Source: Bdellovibrionales bacterium (lineage in GTDB: Bacteria > Bdellovibrionota > Bdellovibrionia > Bdellovibrionales > UBA1609). From it: a DNA stretch of 64,000 nucleotides. Each line of letters starts with the position of its first letter. The first letter of the stretch is position 1. The notes under the pieces were generated by a model. That model was not told where the DNA came from and searched no databases. It worked only from the letters and a program-made list of their open reading frames with translations. A program made the position numbers and the translations under genes. Location of the stretch: assembly GCA_016716765.1 (NCBI GenBank), contig JADJVA010000020.1, positions 930,001 through 994,000 on the forward strand. Reading direction: 5' to 3'. Of this stretch, positions 24,667-33,379 are shown in pieces.

Positions 24667-25890
24667 ATGCCATTACTGACCACTTTGCTGATCCTTATCA
24701 TCGTCGCCAGACTTTTTGGCCAAATTTTTCAGCGGTATCAACTGCCTTCAATTGTGGGAGAGATGTTGGCCGGCGTTCTGCTTGGGCCCAGCCTCCTGAA
24801 CCTCATCCATACAAATGCCGCCCTTGCAGGAATATCAGAGCTCGCCGTGTTTCTCGTCGTTCTTTCCGCTGGATTGGAAATGAATTTTAAGGATATTGTC
24901 AGCGCCCTCACAAGCAAAGGTATCGTGATCGCCATTCTGGGATTTATTATTCCTCTGACTGCAGGAATGCTTGTTGGCATTGCCTTTCAGCTGACCATTA
25001 TGAAAACTATTTTTTTGGGGCTATGTATTTCTATCACCGCCTTGCCTGTGGCCATCAGAATTCTCCAAAACTTTGGCATTCTGGATTCTGATATCGCTCG
25101 ATACTCCATAGCGACAGCGATATTTAATGATGTGGCTGCCCTTCTGGCTCTGGGAGTAATTCTCAACCTGCCCTCTCAGGGCTCTATGTTGGCGGTGGGG
25201 ATCTCAATTTTTATTATTGGAAGCAAACTCATCTTTCTTGCTGCCTGCATTCTGGGATTCAATTGGTTTATTGAGCAATTAGTTGACCGCGGAATCCATA
25301 TCCAAAAGATTCCAGAAAAAATCGTCGAGATTCTGGGAAATGAAGCCCTATTTGGAATTGTTGTGCTTTTTGCCCTTGTTTTTGGCTCTCTGAGCGAAAT
25401 TCTGGGCTTTCATTTTGTCATTGGCGCATTTTTTGGTGCGCTCTTGATTGATAAGAAGTTCTTTCTTGTATCTCGATATCATGAACTTGAAAGAACTCTT
25501 GGATCGATTACAGGTGGATTTCTGGCTCCCGTTTTCTTTGCTTATTTGGGCCTAGAATTCAATGTGAAGGCGATGGATTCGGCCTTATTCGTCGTCGTCG
25601 TTTTAATTGTGTCAGTTCTATCAAAAGTATTTTCCGGCTGGCTGGGAGGTAAACTTCTTTCCCTTCCCCACGCGGATTGTCTTGGCATAGGCGTTATTCT
25701 TAATGGCCGGGGAATCATGGAATTGGTCGTCGCTGGAATAGCCTACCAGCGGGGACTCATTGAACAGGGATTGTTTTCGACCTTGGTTCTCATGGGTGTT
25801 TTTACTACCATTATCACCCCACTTATGTTTAGAAAATGGGTGTCTCCCTTGCTCCCCAAACGGCTCTACTCAAACAAATTGCCTGTTTAG
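24667..25890 (+). CDS. Cation/proton antiporter, CPA2 (KefB/NapA-like)
   Basis: 407 residues from the ATG at 24667; a TTG start ten codons earlier is open but gives a polar N-terminus. About twelve membrane helices. The segment GEMLAGVLLGPSLLNLI is the family hallmark in the second helix, and DVAALLALGVIL holds the ion-binding Asp of helix 5 (AIFNDVAALLAL in place of the ND/DD motif). NGRGIMELVVAGIAY is the conserved late helix. It exchanges Na+ or K+ for H+ in the inner membrane. There is no C-terminal TrkA-N domain. It is a monocistronic gene with no ion specificity visible. Confidence 0.88.
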   Translation: MPLLTTLLILIIVARLFGQIFQRYQLPSIVGEMLAGVLLGPSLLNLIHTNAALAGISELAVFLVVLSAGLEMNFKDIVSALTSKGIVIAILGFIIPLTAGMLVGIAFQLTIMKTIFLGLCISITALPVAIRILQNFGILDSDIARYSIATAIFNDVAALLALGVILNLPSQGSMLAVGISIFIIGSKLIFLAACILGFNWFIEQLVDRGIHIQKIPEKIVEILGNEALFGIVVLFALVFGSLSEILGFHFVIGAFFGALLIDKKFFLVSRYHELERTLGSITGGFLAPVFFAYLGLEFNVKAMDSALFVVVVLIVSVLSKVFSGWLGGKLLSLPHADCLGIGVILNGRGIMELVVAGIAYQRGLIEQGLFSTLVLMGVFTTIITPLMFRKWVSPLLPKRLYSNKLPV

Positions 25891-26118
25891 GACCTTTTGC
25901 AATACAACTAAACCCTATTATCAGTATCGAAGCTACGAAACTTCGACTCAATTCGTAGACGCAACAGGGCTATTCATCATTGTCTTACAGCTGGACTTAA
26001 TCTTTCTGAAACGCTTTGGCATACTAATCTCAACTCCAAGGACGTCGCGGCTTTTAGAGCTCTGACAGGGAGTTGATTGAAGGTTTTTTGACTTTTCTCA
26101 ACTTTGAGAGGAAACACC

Positions 26119-26763
26119 ATGGCCGGTTTCTCCATTCAAGTCCCGCTACCGTTACCGCGACCGCGACCGCTCAAATCTGAAGCTGAAGTGAATTGCTTCT
26201 CTTCATCCTGTCAAAAATGGATGGGGGTGGCTTTCCCAGCGCCTTACCTCGCACAAAACAGAGTGATAGGATTTTTCTCAAGAACCCAAGAATTAGTGGG
26301 GGGGTTCGCCTTGATCACTCAACCTCCCTTTCGAGTGATTTCAAGTCTCCCTGATGAGGCAGTCGCAAAAATTTCACATCTTAAATACGAACACGATTCC
26401 CTTTTTGAAATCACTGGATTGTGGCTTAACCCAAGTTACAAAAGTCGTCTGACCAATTTTCTCTTCTACTTAACAATTTACAAAGAAATTAGATTTTTAC
26501 GAAGACCGTACTTTATTTACGCCTACTCTTCCTCGAAACCAAAATTGGGAGAGATCTATTCCATTGCAAAACCCGTCACAATCTACCAAGGCCCCACTCT
26601 CCTCTTACCAGGTATGGCTGGCCCGGATGATGAAATCGTCCAGATTGGCTCCGTCGAAGCACTCAACAAAGCCTGGAGGTCAAATCCTGGTTTTCTTTTT
26701 AATCGACTGCGTCGCCCTCGTTCCTCCAGTTTTTATCAAAAACCAATGGATATAGAATTATGA
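26119..26763 (+). CDS. Putative acyltransferase, GNAT-like, first gene of the acyl/export cluster
   Basis: 214 residues from the ATG at 26119, behind GAGAGG. The N-terminus PLPLPRPRPLK is proline- and arginine-rich. The region FFSRTQELVGGFALIT...FEITGLWLNPSYKSRLTNFLFYLTIYKEIRFL has the beta-strand, then G-L-W-L-x-P helix order of the GNAT fold used by N-acyltransferases and autoinducer-synthase-like enzymes. No exact family is recognised. An ATGA overlap ties it to the next gene. The role proposed, transfer of an acyl group in the synthesis of an exported molecule, rests on the neighbours. About 230 bases without a gene precede it and must hold the cluster promoter. Confidence 0.6.
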   Translation: MAGFSIQVPLPLPRPRPLKSEAEVNCFSSSCQKWMGVAFPAPYLAQNRVIGFFSRTQELVGGFALITQPPFRVISSLPDEAVAKISHLKYEHDSLFEITGLWLNPSYKSRLTNFLFYLTIYKEIRFLRRPYFIYAYSSSKPKLGEIYSIAKPVTIYQGPTLLLPGMAGPDDEIVQIGSVEALNKAWRSNPGFLFNRLRRPRSSSFYQKPMDIEL

Positions 26764-28052
26764 TAGAACCTAAACTGATAGATTTGATAGATTCGGAATT
26801 ATCTTCGGGCGAGAAAAATCAATTTACCAAGAAGGCCACTGGCCTCCAGGCCGACTCAAGCCTTACCGAAAGCGTTGTTGAGAAAATTTTTAAAGACCGC
26901 TCGCACTGCCGCCTAGCTGATATTCAGGATGAGCCCGAATTGCTACGGTTTATGAATATGCAGCCAATGCAAACGAAGAACTGGTCTCTCAGTTTTCAAC
27001 GCGGGAAAGACTACTTTTCTTTTTATCGATTGAGCGGAGGGTCATTTTTCCCATTTGTCATGACAAACTCCCAAGGATCCATATGTGGATCATCGGGACT
27101 CATCAGAACCTCGACAGCTGTCAGAGGGGAGCCAAGCCTATTGGGATATTTGTGCGATCTGCGCGTGGATCCGCGAGCGCCTGCAAGACGAAAATCTGAT
27201 TGGCGATCTATTTATCTGGATCTCATCACTCAGCTTCGCACAACTCAGAACCCAAATGAAAGATGTGACTACTTTGTAACATCTGTTCTCGATACGAATC
27301 TTCGGGCACTTCAAGTATTGACGAAAAAGTTAGCAGGAATTCAATATCTTCCGCTGCAGCAATACAATGCGCGAAGCCTGCTTTTTCATCCCTGGCCAGG
27401 TATCTACAATCGATTGGACAATCACCTGCTTGTAAAAACCAATCAAAAAATTGATCGGGCCTATCTCGAGGACTGGCAAAAAATGAATGCAGGCTCTTTA
27501 GGTCTCCCTTATCTGCCTGATCAAATGGCCATAGATAAATACTTGGGACATCTCGATAACCACTGGCGCCCCCTCAATCCCTTCCCCACGATTGAGGTGA
27601 CAGATAAAGTAGGAAACAAACTTGGTGCCTGCTGGCCATGGCTCGGATCAAGTGTGCGCGCTCCGGTCGTGCAAGGGCTCTCACCATTCCTCACTCGGAT
27701 GGGCGGATTGCTTCCAAAGTTTGGTCGTGCACCAATTGTCAACGGTCAACCAATGTCTCAAATATACCTGACTCACTTGATGATTCATCCCCACCTCCCC
27801 AAAGAACAAAAACATAAGGTGCTTCGAAAACTCGTCCTTGAAACCTACAAACTGGCGGCTGAGGAAAAAGTACACTTGATTACTTGGATCGAAGGGAGAT
27901 GGCCAGCTGCACCTCATGCCAATCTTCCTGATGGTCTCATTTTTGATATGCCTGCGACCATGTATCAGGTCGTCCCCACTTCTTCGCTCTCCGATTCTCG
28001 TCTCCTGCTTCCGCATCACACTCCTCTCTATCTCGAAGGAGCGTCCTTATGA
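26760..28052 (+). CDS. Putative tandem GNAT acyltransferase
   Basis: 430 residues. Two GNAT-like halves: the first contains GYLCDLRVDPRAPARRKSDWRSIYLDL, where L-R-V-x-P followed by R-R-K and a helix is the acyl-CoA-binding motif A; the second contains IYLTHLMIHPHLPKEQKHKVLRKLVLETYKLA, again L-M-I-x-P followed by a basic turn. It probably binds acyl-CoA or an acyl carrier, but the substrate is unknown. It is coupled by ATGA overlaps to the genes on both sides. Size and duplication suggest one half catalyses and the other is structural, which is inference. Confidence 0.65.
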   Translation: MIEPKLIDLIDSELSSGEKNQFTKKATGLQADSSLTESVVEKIFKDRSHCRLADIQDEPELLRFMNMQPMQTKNWSLSFQRGKDYFSFYRLSGGSFFPFVMTNSQGSICGSSGLIRTSTAVRGEPSLLGYLCDLRVDPRAPARRKSDWRSIYLDLITQLRTTQNPNERCDYFVTSVLDTNLRALQVLTKKLAGIQYLPLQQYNARSLLFHPWPGIYNRLDNHLLVKTNQKIDRAYLEDWQKMNAGSLGLPYLPDQMAIDKYLGHLDNHWRPLNPFPTIEVTDKVGNKLGACWPWLGSSVRAPVVQGLSPFLTRMGGLLPKFGRAPIVNGQPMSQIYLTHLMIHPHLPKEQKHKVLRKLVLETYKLAAEEKVHLITWIEGRWPAAPHANLPDGLIFDMPATMYQVVPTSSLSDSRLLLPHHTPLYLEGASL

Positions 28053-29116
28053 AGGAATGCATGAAAGAATATCTGACGACGAGCTCTCCAGAATCGCCCC
28101 TCCCCTTTCGTCATGCCACCAACATTGATTGGTGCGGAAAGTGGTTTGAAGTTGCAAGAAAGCGTGGCGAAAATCACATTGTCTCCTTTGGTCGCGGAAT
28201 ACCTGACCCGAACCAAAATGGCCTTGTCCAGAAAAAAGAATTCCACAATTTCTCTCACACTGAGATGGACGGCATCTCGGCGATGAATGTTTGCTTACAA
28301 AAGCTAGGACAAGGCTCAAGGTTTTTTCCCGAAATGAAGAACAAAGAGGCTCCCTCCGGATTAGAAAATATCCATGCTCTTCGCAGGGCCTTAAAAAAGC
28401 AATCCGGAGCGAATGCCGATTGGATACCTCCAAACCAACCAATCAGAAATCTCAATGAAACGGCTGTGCTAGGATTCTCAGCCGATGAAACCTCTCGCAT
28501 CCTAAAAGCCCTGCCTTCGCAAAAAACCAATTTGGATGGTCTTCTGTTGAGCTTGCTGGACACTAAAGCAAGGGAGCTCCTAAAAGATCCCAACCAAACA
28601 GCTAAGTGGCTTTTTCCCATCAATATGCGAGGGACTTCAATGGCAGTCGACGCGATCTGTAACCAAGTGAGCTTTATCACTCTGCTGAGCCACCCCCCTT
28701 GGTCTTCAAGCCAAATCCAAGACCAAATCAAACAGGCCCTACAAAATTCAGAACACTGGGCAAACTGGAATGTCTGTTCGATGGGCAAATATTTCGGGAA
28801 CTTTGGTATGAGCTACCTTTCAAAGCGAAGCTCCAAACGAAATTTTTGGATGGGAACCTTCTCTAATCTGGGCAGCTGGCAGACAGATACCTTTTACAAG
28901 GAATGGGATCCAAGTGAGGTTTGGTTCACCTCTCCTCCCGGATCTCCCAACTATCCAATAGGATTTGTCCATTGTGTTTTTAACGGAAAACTGAGTTTAA
29001 GCCTTAAGCTTCACCCATTTACTGGACGCGATGTGATCTGGGCAAACGACACCCTAGAATTCATGCGTCAAAAATTGCTTCGCTCCTCAAAAACTGATGT
29101 TTCGACTGAGCCTTAA
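28049..29116 (+). CDS. Condensation/CAT-superfamily acyltransferase-like protein
   Basis: 355 residues. FSHTEMDGISAM gives His70-x-x-x-Asp74-Gly, the catalytic HxxxDG motif of the chloramphenicol acetyltransferase / NRPS condensation / PapA superfamily, in the expected N-terminal half. In the C-terminal half, LFPINMRGTSMAVDAICNQVSFITL corresponds to the P-x-N-x-R-G strand and the conserved Asn of those folds, and GTFSNLGSW to the late S-N-x-G segment. Such enzymes form esters or amides from acyl thioesters. It is shorter than NRPS condensation domains (about 450). It overlaps the barrel gene by 20 bases. The specific function is unknown. Confidence 0.65.
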   Translation: MKECMKEYLTTSSPESPLPFRHATNIDWCGKWFEVARKRGENHIVSFGRGIPDPNQNGLVQKKEFHNFSHTEMDGISAMNVCLQKLGQGSRFFPEMKNKEAPSGLENIHALRRALKKQSGANADWIPPNQPIRNLNETAVLGFSADETSRILKALPSQKTNLDGLLLSLLDTKARELLKDPNQTAKWLFPINMRGTSMAVDAICNQVSFITLLSHPPWSSSQIQDQIKQALQNSEHWANWNVCSMGKYFGNFGMSYLSKRSSKRNFWMGTFSNLGSWQTDTFYKEWDPSEVWFTSPPGSPNYPIGFVHCVFNGKLSLSLKLHPFTGRDVIWANDTLEFMRQKLLRSSKTDVSTEP

Positions 29117-30458
29117 TGTGAATTCACAGAAACAGAAACACCGTCGCACTCTCTCTCGTGTACCATTTTTAATCATCACGCTCCTTTGCTGCTACATGAT
29201 CCCACCCCTGTGGCCATCCGCACTTGCTGCGGCAGTATGGGACAATTTTCAGATCTCCACCAAATGGTTTTCGACTCTCACCGAATCAAATGTTTCCTAC
29301 GAAGATCTGAATCGTAGCAATGCACTCAAGATTCCTTCTCAAATTCTGGATTCTCAACTCCGCGAGGATCTTCGCGCCTACTATTCAAGTTTCGTGGTTA
29401 CTCTGCGGCCCACTTTATCGCTTTCTCGAAGGACCCAAGCTGAAGGCTTAGATCTAAACACCAAAACAGCCAGCACCACCCTGATCAGATGGAATGAAGC
29501 TTTCGTACAGTGGAACCTTTCGGACTCATTGTTCACTGTCTATGGCGTTCAAAATTTCCAGTGGGGACCCGCTGAGTCTTTTAATCCAAGCAATGGGATT
29601 TTTCGTGAAACGGCTCAGCAGAAAATTCTAACTCACCAATCAAGAGGAAAGCATCTCCTTCGCTTCAATTACTCCTGGACCCCTCAAATAAATACAATAT
29701 TTTTAGCGGAGCTATCTGATAATAGCGGCGATAGTCCGTTTCTCAAGGATGTAGAGTTTCGCCAAAAGGTACTTCAAAAAACTGAACTCAATTGGAATTC
29801 GGGATCCGACTATGCCGGAATCGTCGTCGGGGGTGAAGATTCCTCGTCTCCCTATTTTGGAGAATACTTTAATTTGTCGATATTTGAAGGGCTGAGCCTT
29901 TACGGTGATGGCAAACATCAAAGAGGAAGCGAAAGCTGGTATCCAACAGAGAATGCAAGCACCTCACTGGTCACCCTGGAACAGACTCAGCAGGAGTCTC
30001 TCCAGTTTTTTTCATCGGGCGTTCTGGGGCTGCGTTACGCTTTTGAGAATGGTTCTGATTTGCACTACGAGTTGATCAGCTACGCACCTGGATACAGCGA
30101 ACAAGATCACCAGATTTTTCTTCGAGCACTCGTCCCCTCCTCCATCGGCCAAATGCAAAAAACCTCCACTTGGATTCATCGTGTCGATGGATTGGGTCTG
30201 GAATTTCCCGGCCAAAAATTCTCTTATATATCCTTGAGAGTTCCTGATTTTTTCAGGATTTTAAACTGGAATTTAATGGCAAGAGCGATACGATCACACA
30301 CAGATCAGAGCTACCAGTACTATGTCAGCTCGGACTGGACCATGGGACCTGCCGGCACCTGGACTCTGGCTGGGTTGTTTTCACCAAGCGCACAAAACAA
30401 AGAGTTGGGCTCACCCGCTCACACTACTATATATTTTGGCTATGAGCATGTATGGTAG
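29097..30458 (+). CDS. Outer-membrane beta-barrel protein of the acyl/export cluster
   Basis: 453 residues. A basic N-terminus (NSQKQKHRRTLSR) and hydrophobic stretch (VPFLIITLLCCYMIPPLWPSALAAA) form a signal peptide of about 45 residues, somewhat long. The mature protein has alternating amphipathic strands with aromatic girdles and ends with a C-terminal aromatic (FGYEHVW), the usual barrel-assembly signal. The central GVQNFQWGPAESFNPSN looks like the conserved turn in DUF1302-like or porin-like exported proteins. It is probably the outer-membrane exit or acceptor for the product moved by the ABC and LolA-like genes downstream. Confidence 0.68.
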   Translation: MFRLSLNVNSQKQKHRRTLSRVPFLIITLLCCYMIPPLWPSALAAAVWDNFQISTKWFSTLTESNVSYEDLNRSNALKIPSQILDSQLREDLRAYYSSFVVTLRPTLSLSRRTQAEGLDLNTKTASTTLIRWNEAFVQWNLSDSLFTVYGVQNFQWGPAESFNPSNGIFRETAQQKILTHQSRGKHLLRFNYSWTPQINTIFLAELSDNSGDSPFLKDVEFRQKVLQKTELNWNSGSDYAGIVVGGEDSSSPYFGEYFNLSIFEGLSLYGDGKHQRGSESWYPTENASTSLVTLEQTQQESLQFFSSGVLGLRYAFENGSDLHYELISYAPGYSEQDHQIFLRALVPSSIGQMQKTSTWIHRVDGLGLEFPGQKFSYISLRVPDFFRILNWNLMARAIRSHTDQSYQYYVSSDWTMGPAGTWTLAGLFSPSAQNKELGSPAHTTIYFGYEHVW

Positions 30459-30506
30459 TAACACTGTCCGGTGAGCACACAAAGCCATGAAGACTGAGGC
30501 GAGAAA

Positions 30507-31226
30507 ATGATTAAGCAAACTGACCCGAAAGCCGCATTCAAGGTCCCTGAAAAATTCATTGTGACTGTTCAAAATCTCAAGAAATCTTATCTCTTAGGAG
30601 AAACTAGGGTCCACGCCCTGAACGGTGTAAATTTGCATCTCAGCGCCGGAGCATTTACTGCCCTTATCGGAGCTTCTGGGTCTGGTAAAAGCACCCTTTT
30701 GAATATGATTGGCTGCATAGATGACCCAAGCGAGGGCACTGTCCTCATCGATGAAATCAATATACAAAATCTGAATGACACAGAAAAAAGTCGCTTAAGA
30801 AATCAAAAAATTGGATTTATATTTCAATCGTTCAATCTGATTCCAGTCCTTAATGTTTTCGAGAATGTTGAACTTCCTCTTCTGATCCAACCTCATCTCA
30901 CTCGAAAAGAAAGGGAATATCGAGTTCATCAAGCCATCTCAGACGTTGGCCTAAAGGATTTTATACTCCACCGACCGGACCAACTTTCTGGGGGACAAAG
31001 ACAAAGAGTGGCAATTGCTCGAGCCTTGGTCACTCAACCACGCCTGGTCTTAGCCGATGAGCCCACTGCCAACCTGGATTCTCAGACCTCTCATAAAATT
31101 ATCGATCTCATGCTTGAACTCAACAGAAAACACAATGTTACTTTTCTATTTTCAACTCATGATGAAAAGCTCATGAAAAGAGTGTCCCATATTTTACATA
31201 TTCAGGATGGTTTAATGACTTTATGA
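30507..31226 (+). CDS. ABC transporter ATPase, LolD/MacB type
   Basis: 239 residues. Walker A is GASGSGKST, the signature LSGGQRQRVAIARAL, Walker B LVLADEP and the H-loop FSTHD. The pattern Q-x-F-N-L-I-P-V-L-N-V-x-E-N-V-E-L-P is characteristic of the LolD/MacB/FtsE group, which powers extrusion of lipoproteins or peptides from the inner membrane rather than import. It is coupled by ATGA to the first permease. It begins 48 bases after the barrel gene. Confidence 0.92.
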   Translation: MIKQTDPKAAFKVPEKFIVTVQNLKKSYLLGETRVHALNGVNLHLSAGAFTALIGASGSGKSTLLNMIGCIDDPSEGTVLIDEINIQNLNDTEKSRLRNQKIGFIFQSFNLIPVLNVFENVELPLLIQPHLTRKEREYRVHQAISDVGLKDFILHRPDQLSGGQRQRVAIARALVTQPRLVLADEPTANLDSQTSHKIIDLMLELNRKHNVTFLFSTHDEKLMKRVSHILHIQDGLMTL

Positions 31227-32587
31227 TCAAATTCTGGAAGCTCGCCTTTTATAACCTGAGGAGAAATCGTCGACGCAATTTGGCTACAATGATTTCCATT
31301 TCGTTTGGCCTTATCGGCCTCATGATGTTCGGCGGATACGTCAATCGCACCGACAACTTTTTGCGCGTTTACACCATCTTCGCTCTCAATACCGGTCACA
31401 TCGCCATTTATGCCAGAGATGGACTTGAAAAGTTTCGCTATAAACCTCAAAACCACAGTTTTGATGTCGTCTCTCAAGCTAAGATCGAAACCATACTAAA
31501 TGGACACAAAGAGAAAATAGACTCTTATTCCAAAATCTTATCTGGCACTGGCCTAGTGGGAAATGGCTGCCAAAGTTTTCCCTTCTATGTATCGTCCATA
31601 GAACCCGAAATCGACCTGAAATTGCGTACTCATGAGCAAATGCTGAAATGGGCTCCAGAATTATCCAAATTCATTAAAGGCCGCGCCCTCGGCGAATACA
31701 AAGAGGAGACCTCTCCTTTGTCTATTAGCAAAGGACTCGCCCGACTACTGCACAAACCACTGGTGTTTGATGAGGTTCCTGTCGGAGGAAATCAAATAAG
31801 GGCCATTGATTGCTCTAGCCCAGATGCAAAACAACTCATTGAATCGGATTCAAACATCCAGCTTCTGACTGGAACTTGGCAGGGAACGACCTCTGCCTTA
31901 GATGGCGAAATTGTCTCTCAATTTTCGACAGGATTTTCAGAAACAGATCAGGGGGCCTTAATAGCACCACTCAAGTACCTCCAGAATCTCTTCGATACGG
32001 ATCGTATTGGTCACTACTCTGTTTGGCTTCGCAGTCCGAGTAAAATTGATTCTGTCATGGCAACTCTCAAATCTGAACTCGCGGCAAATGATATATTGGC
32101 AGATACTTATCCCTGGTATCACGAAGACCTCAGCCCAACCTACAATGGGGCTCTCAGATTTCTCCGAGTCATGATTGCCTTTATTGGAATCGTCTTGTCA
32201 GCTATTATTACCTTGTCCATATTGAATTCATCCACCATGACTGTAACCGAGCGCTCAGCCGAAATAGGGATGATGAGAGCTCTCGGATTTACTCGAAATC
32301 GAATTCGCCTTGTTTTTGTTCAAGAGGCCGGACTGGTTGGATGTCTTGGACTATTTGGCGGGCTTCTTTTGGGAAACCTTATTATCACGCTCATAAATGC
32401 TCAAAACATTCCATTTACTCCCCCTGGAGCCTCCCATGAAATTCCCATGCTTCTCCTGCCTCACTTTGGTTTTACTGTAATTACTTGTGGATCTATTCTT
32501 CTCCTAAATTTACTTACAACATGGTTTGTTGTTGGGCAAATCAGTCAAAAGAATATTTCTCATCTGATTATGGGACATCATGGTTAA
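31223..32587 (+). CDS. ABC permease, FtsX/LolC-like
   Basis: 454 residues with the FtsX/MacB architecture: an N-terminal membrane helix (MISISFGLIGLMMFGGYV), a large periplasmic domain of about 270 residues and three C-terminal helices. The conserved cytoplasmic motif is in TVTERSAEIGMMRALGFTRNRIRLVF, as in LolC/LolE (ERxxEIGxxxAxG). It would pass substrate from the inner membrane to a periplasmic carrier. A second, diverged permease lies two genes on, so the pair may form a heterodimer like LolC/LolE. Confidence 0.9.
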   Translation: MIKFWKLAFYNLRRNRRRNLATMISISFGLIGLMMFGGYVNRTDNFLRVYTIFALNTGHIAIYARDGLEKFRYKPQNHSFDVVSQAKIETILNGHKEKIDSYSKILSGTGLVGNGCQSFPFYVSSIEPEIDLKLRTHEQMLKWAPELSKFIKGRALGEYKEETSPLSISKGLARLLHKPLVFDEVPVGGNQIRAIDCSSPDAKQLIESDSNIQLLTGTWQGTTSALDGEIVSQFSTGFSETDQGALIAPLKYLQNLFDTDRIGHYSVWLRSPSKIDSVMATLKSELAANDILADTYPWYHEDLSPTYNGALRFLRVMIAFIGIVLSAIITLSILNSSTMTVTERSAEIGMMRALGFTRNRIRLVFVQEAGLVGCLGLFGGLLLGNLIITLINAQNIPFTPPGASHEIPMLLLPHFGFTVITCGSILLLNLLTTWFVVGQISQKNISHLIMGHHG

Positions 32588-32611
32588 GTCATTTTCAATA
32601 TTGGAGATTCT

Positions 32612-33379
32612 ATGCGGACAACACAAAGACATACTCTGTATCTCAGAATCATATGCGCGTGCCTTCTCTTCGCGACACTCGCTCAGGGTGAAAGCAAATA
32701 TTCGGCAGAATCTCTATTAAAGGAGTCCGACCGGGCTCGTGGAGCTGCTGATCAAACCGAAGGAATATCATGGAAAGCCCACATCCATACAGAGGACAAC
32801 GGAAATACCTCCAATATCGACTATCTCATCAAAGTTCGTGGAGACAATGCAATCGCCGAGGCACTTTTCCCCCCTCGAAATAAAGGACAGATAAGCCTCT
32901 TCAACAATCGTAGCGTTTGGTTTTATAAACCGGGTTTAAAAAAACCCGTTTCGGTATCACCACGCCAAAAGCTATCTGGCCAAGCGGCCAATGGTGATAT
33001 TGCCTCGACAAATTACGCCCGCGATTATATTGGGAAAATTGTGGGAGAGGAAAATCTCGATGGAATTCAGACTTACAAATTGGAACTGAAAGCCAAGGTA
33101 AAGGATGTCACTTACGATCAAATCCTCTACTGGATATCAAAGGACAAGCGGCTGGCGATCAAGGCCGACTTCCTAACAGTGAACGGGGCTCCCTTTAAAA
33201 GGGCTACTTTCCAATATGATAACCATCTTTCTCTTGGCGGAAAGACCTTCCCCTTTGTGAGCAAGATGAGCATTGTCGACGTAAACAATGAAAAAAATCT
33301 GACGACTCTCTCGTATCAGGAACCAAAAGAAGAAAAGCACTCCGCAAACATCTTCAATATCAATAATATTATTAGGTGA
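32612..33379 (+). CDS. LolA-like outer membrane lipoprotein-sorting protein (pfam17131 type)
   Basis: 255 residues with a signal peptide (residues about 1-25, ending ATLAQG). The mature protein has the family series ALFPPRNKGQISLFNNRSVWFYKPGLKKPVSVSPRQKLSGQAANGDIASTNYARDY, close to the P-x-K-G-x..W-x-Y-x-P..K-P..S-P-R-Q-x-L-S-G consensus of LolA-like proteins, and later DQILYWISKDKRLAIKADF. This half-barrel fold carries lipoproteins or lipids across the periplasm. It sits between two permeases of the transporter, which supports a joint lipid or acyl-product transport function. Confidence 0.85.
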   Translation: MRTTQRHTLYLRIICACLLFATLAQGESKYSAESLLKESDRARGAADQTEGISWKAHIHTEDNGNTSNIDYLIKVRGDNAIAEALFPPRNKGQISLFNNRSVWFYKPGLKKPVSVSPRQKLSGQAANGDIASTNYARDYIGKIVGEENLDGIQTYKLELKAKVKDVTYDQILYWISKDKRLAIKADFLTVNGAPFKRATFQYDNHLSLGGKTFPFVSKMSIVDVNNEKNLTTLSYQEPKEEKHSANIFNINNIIR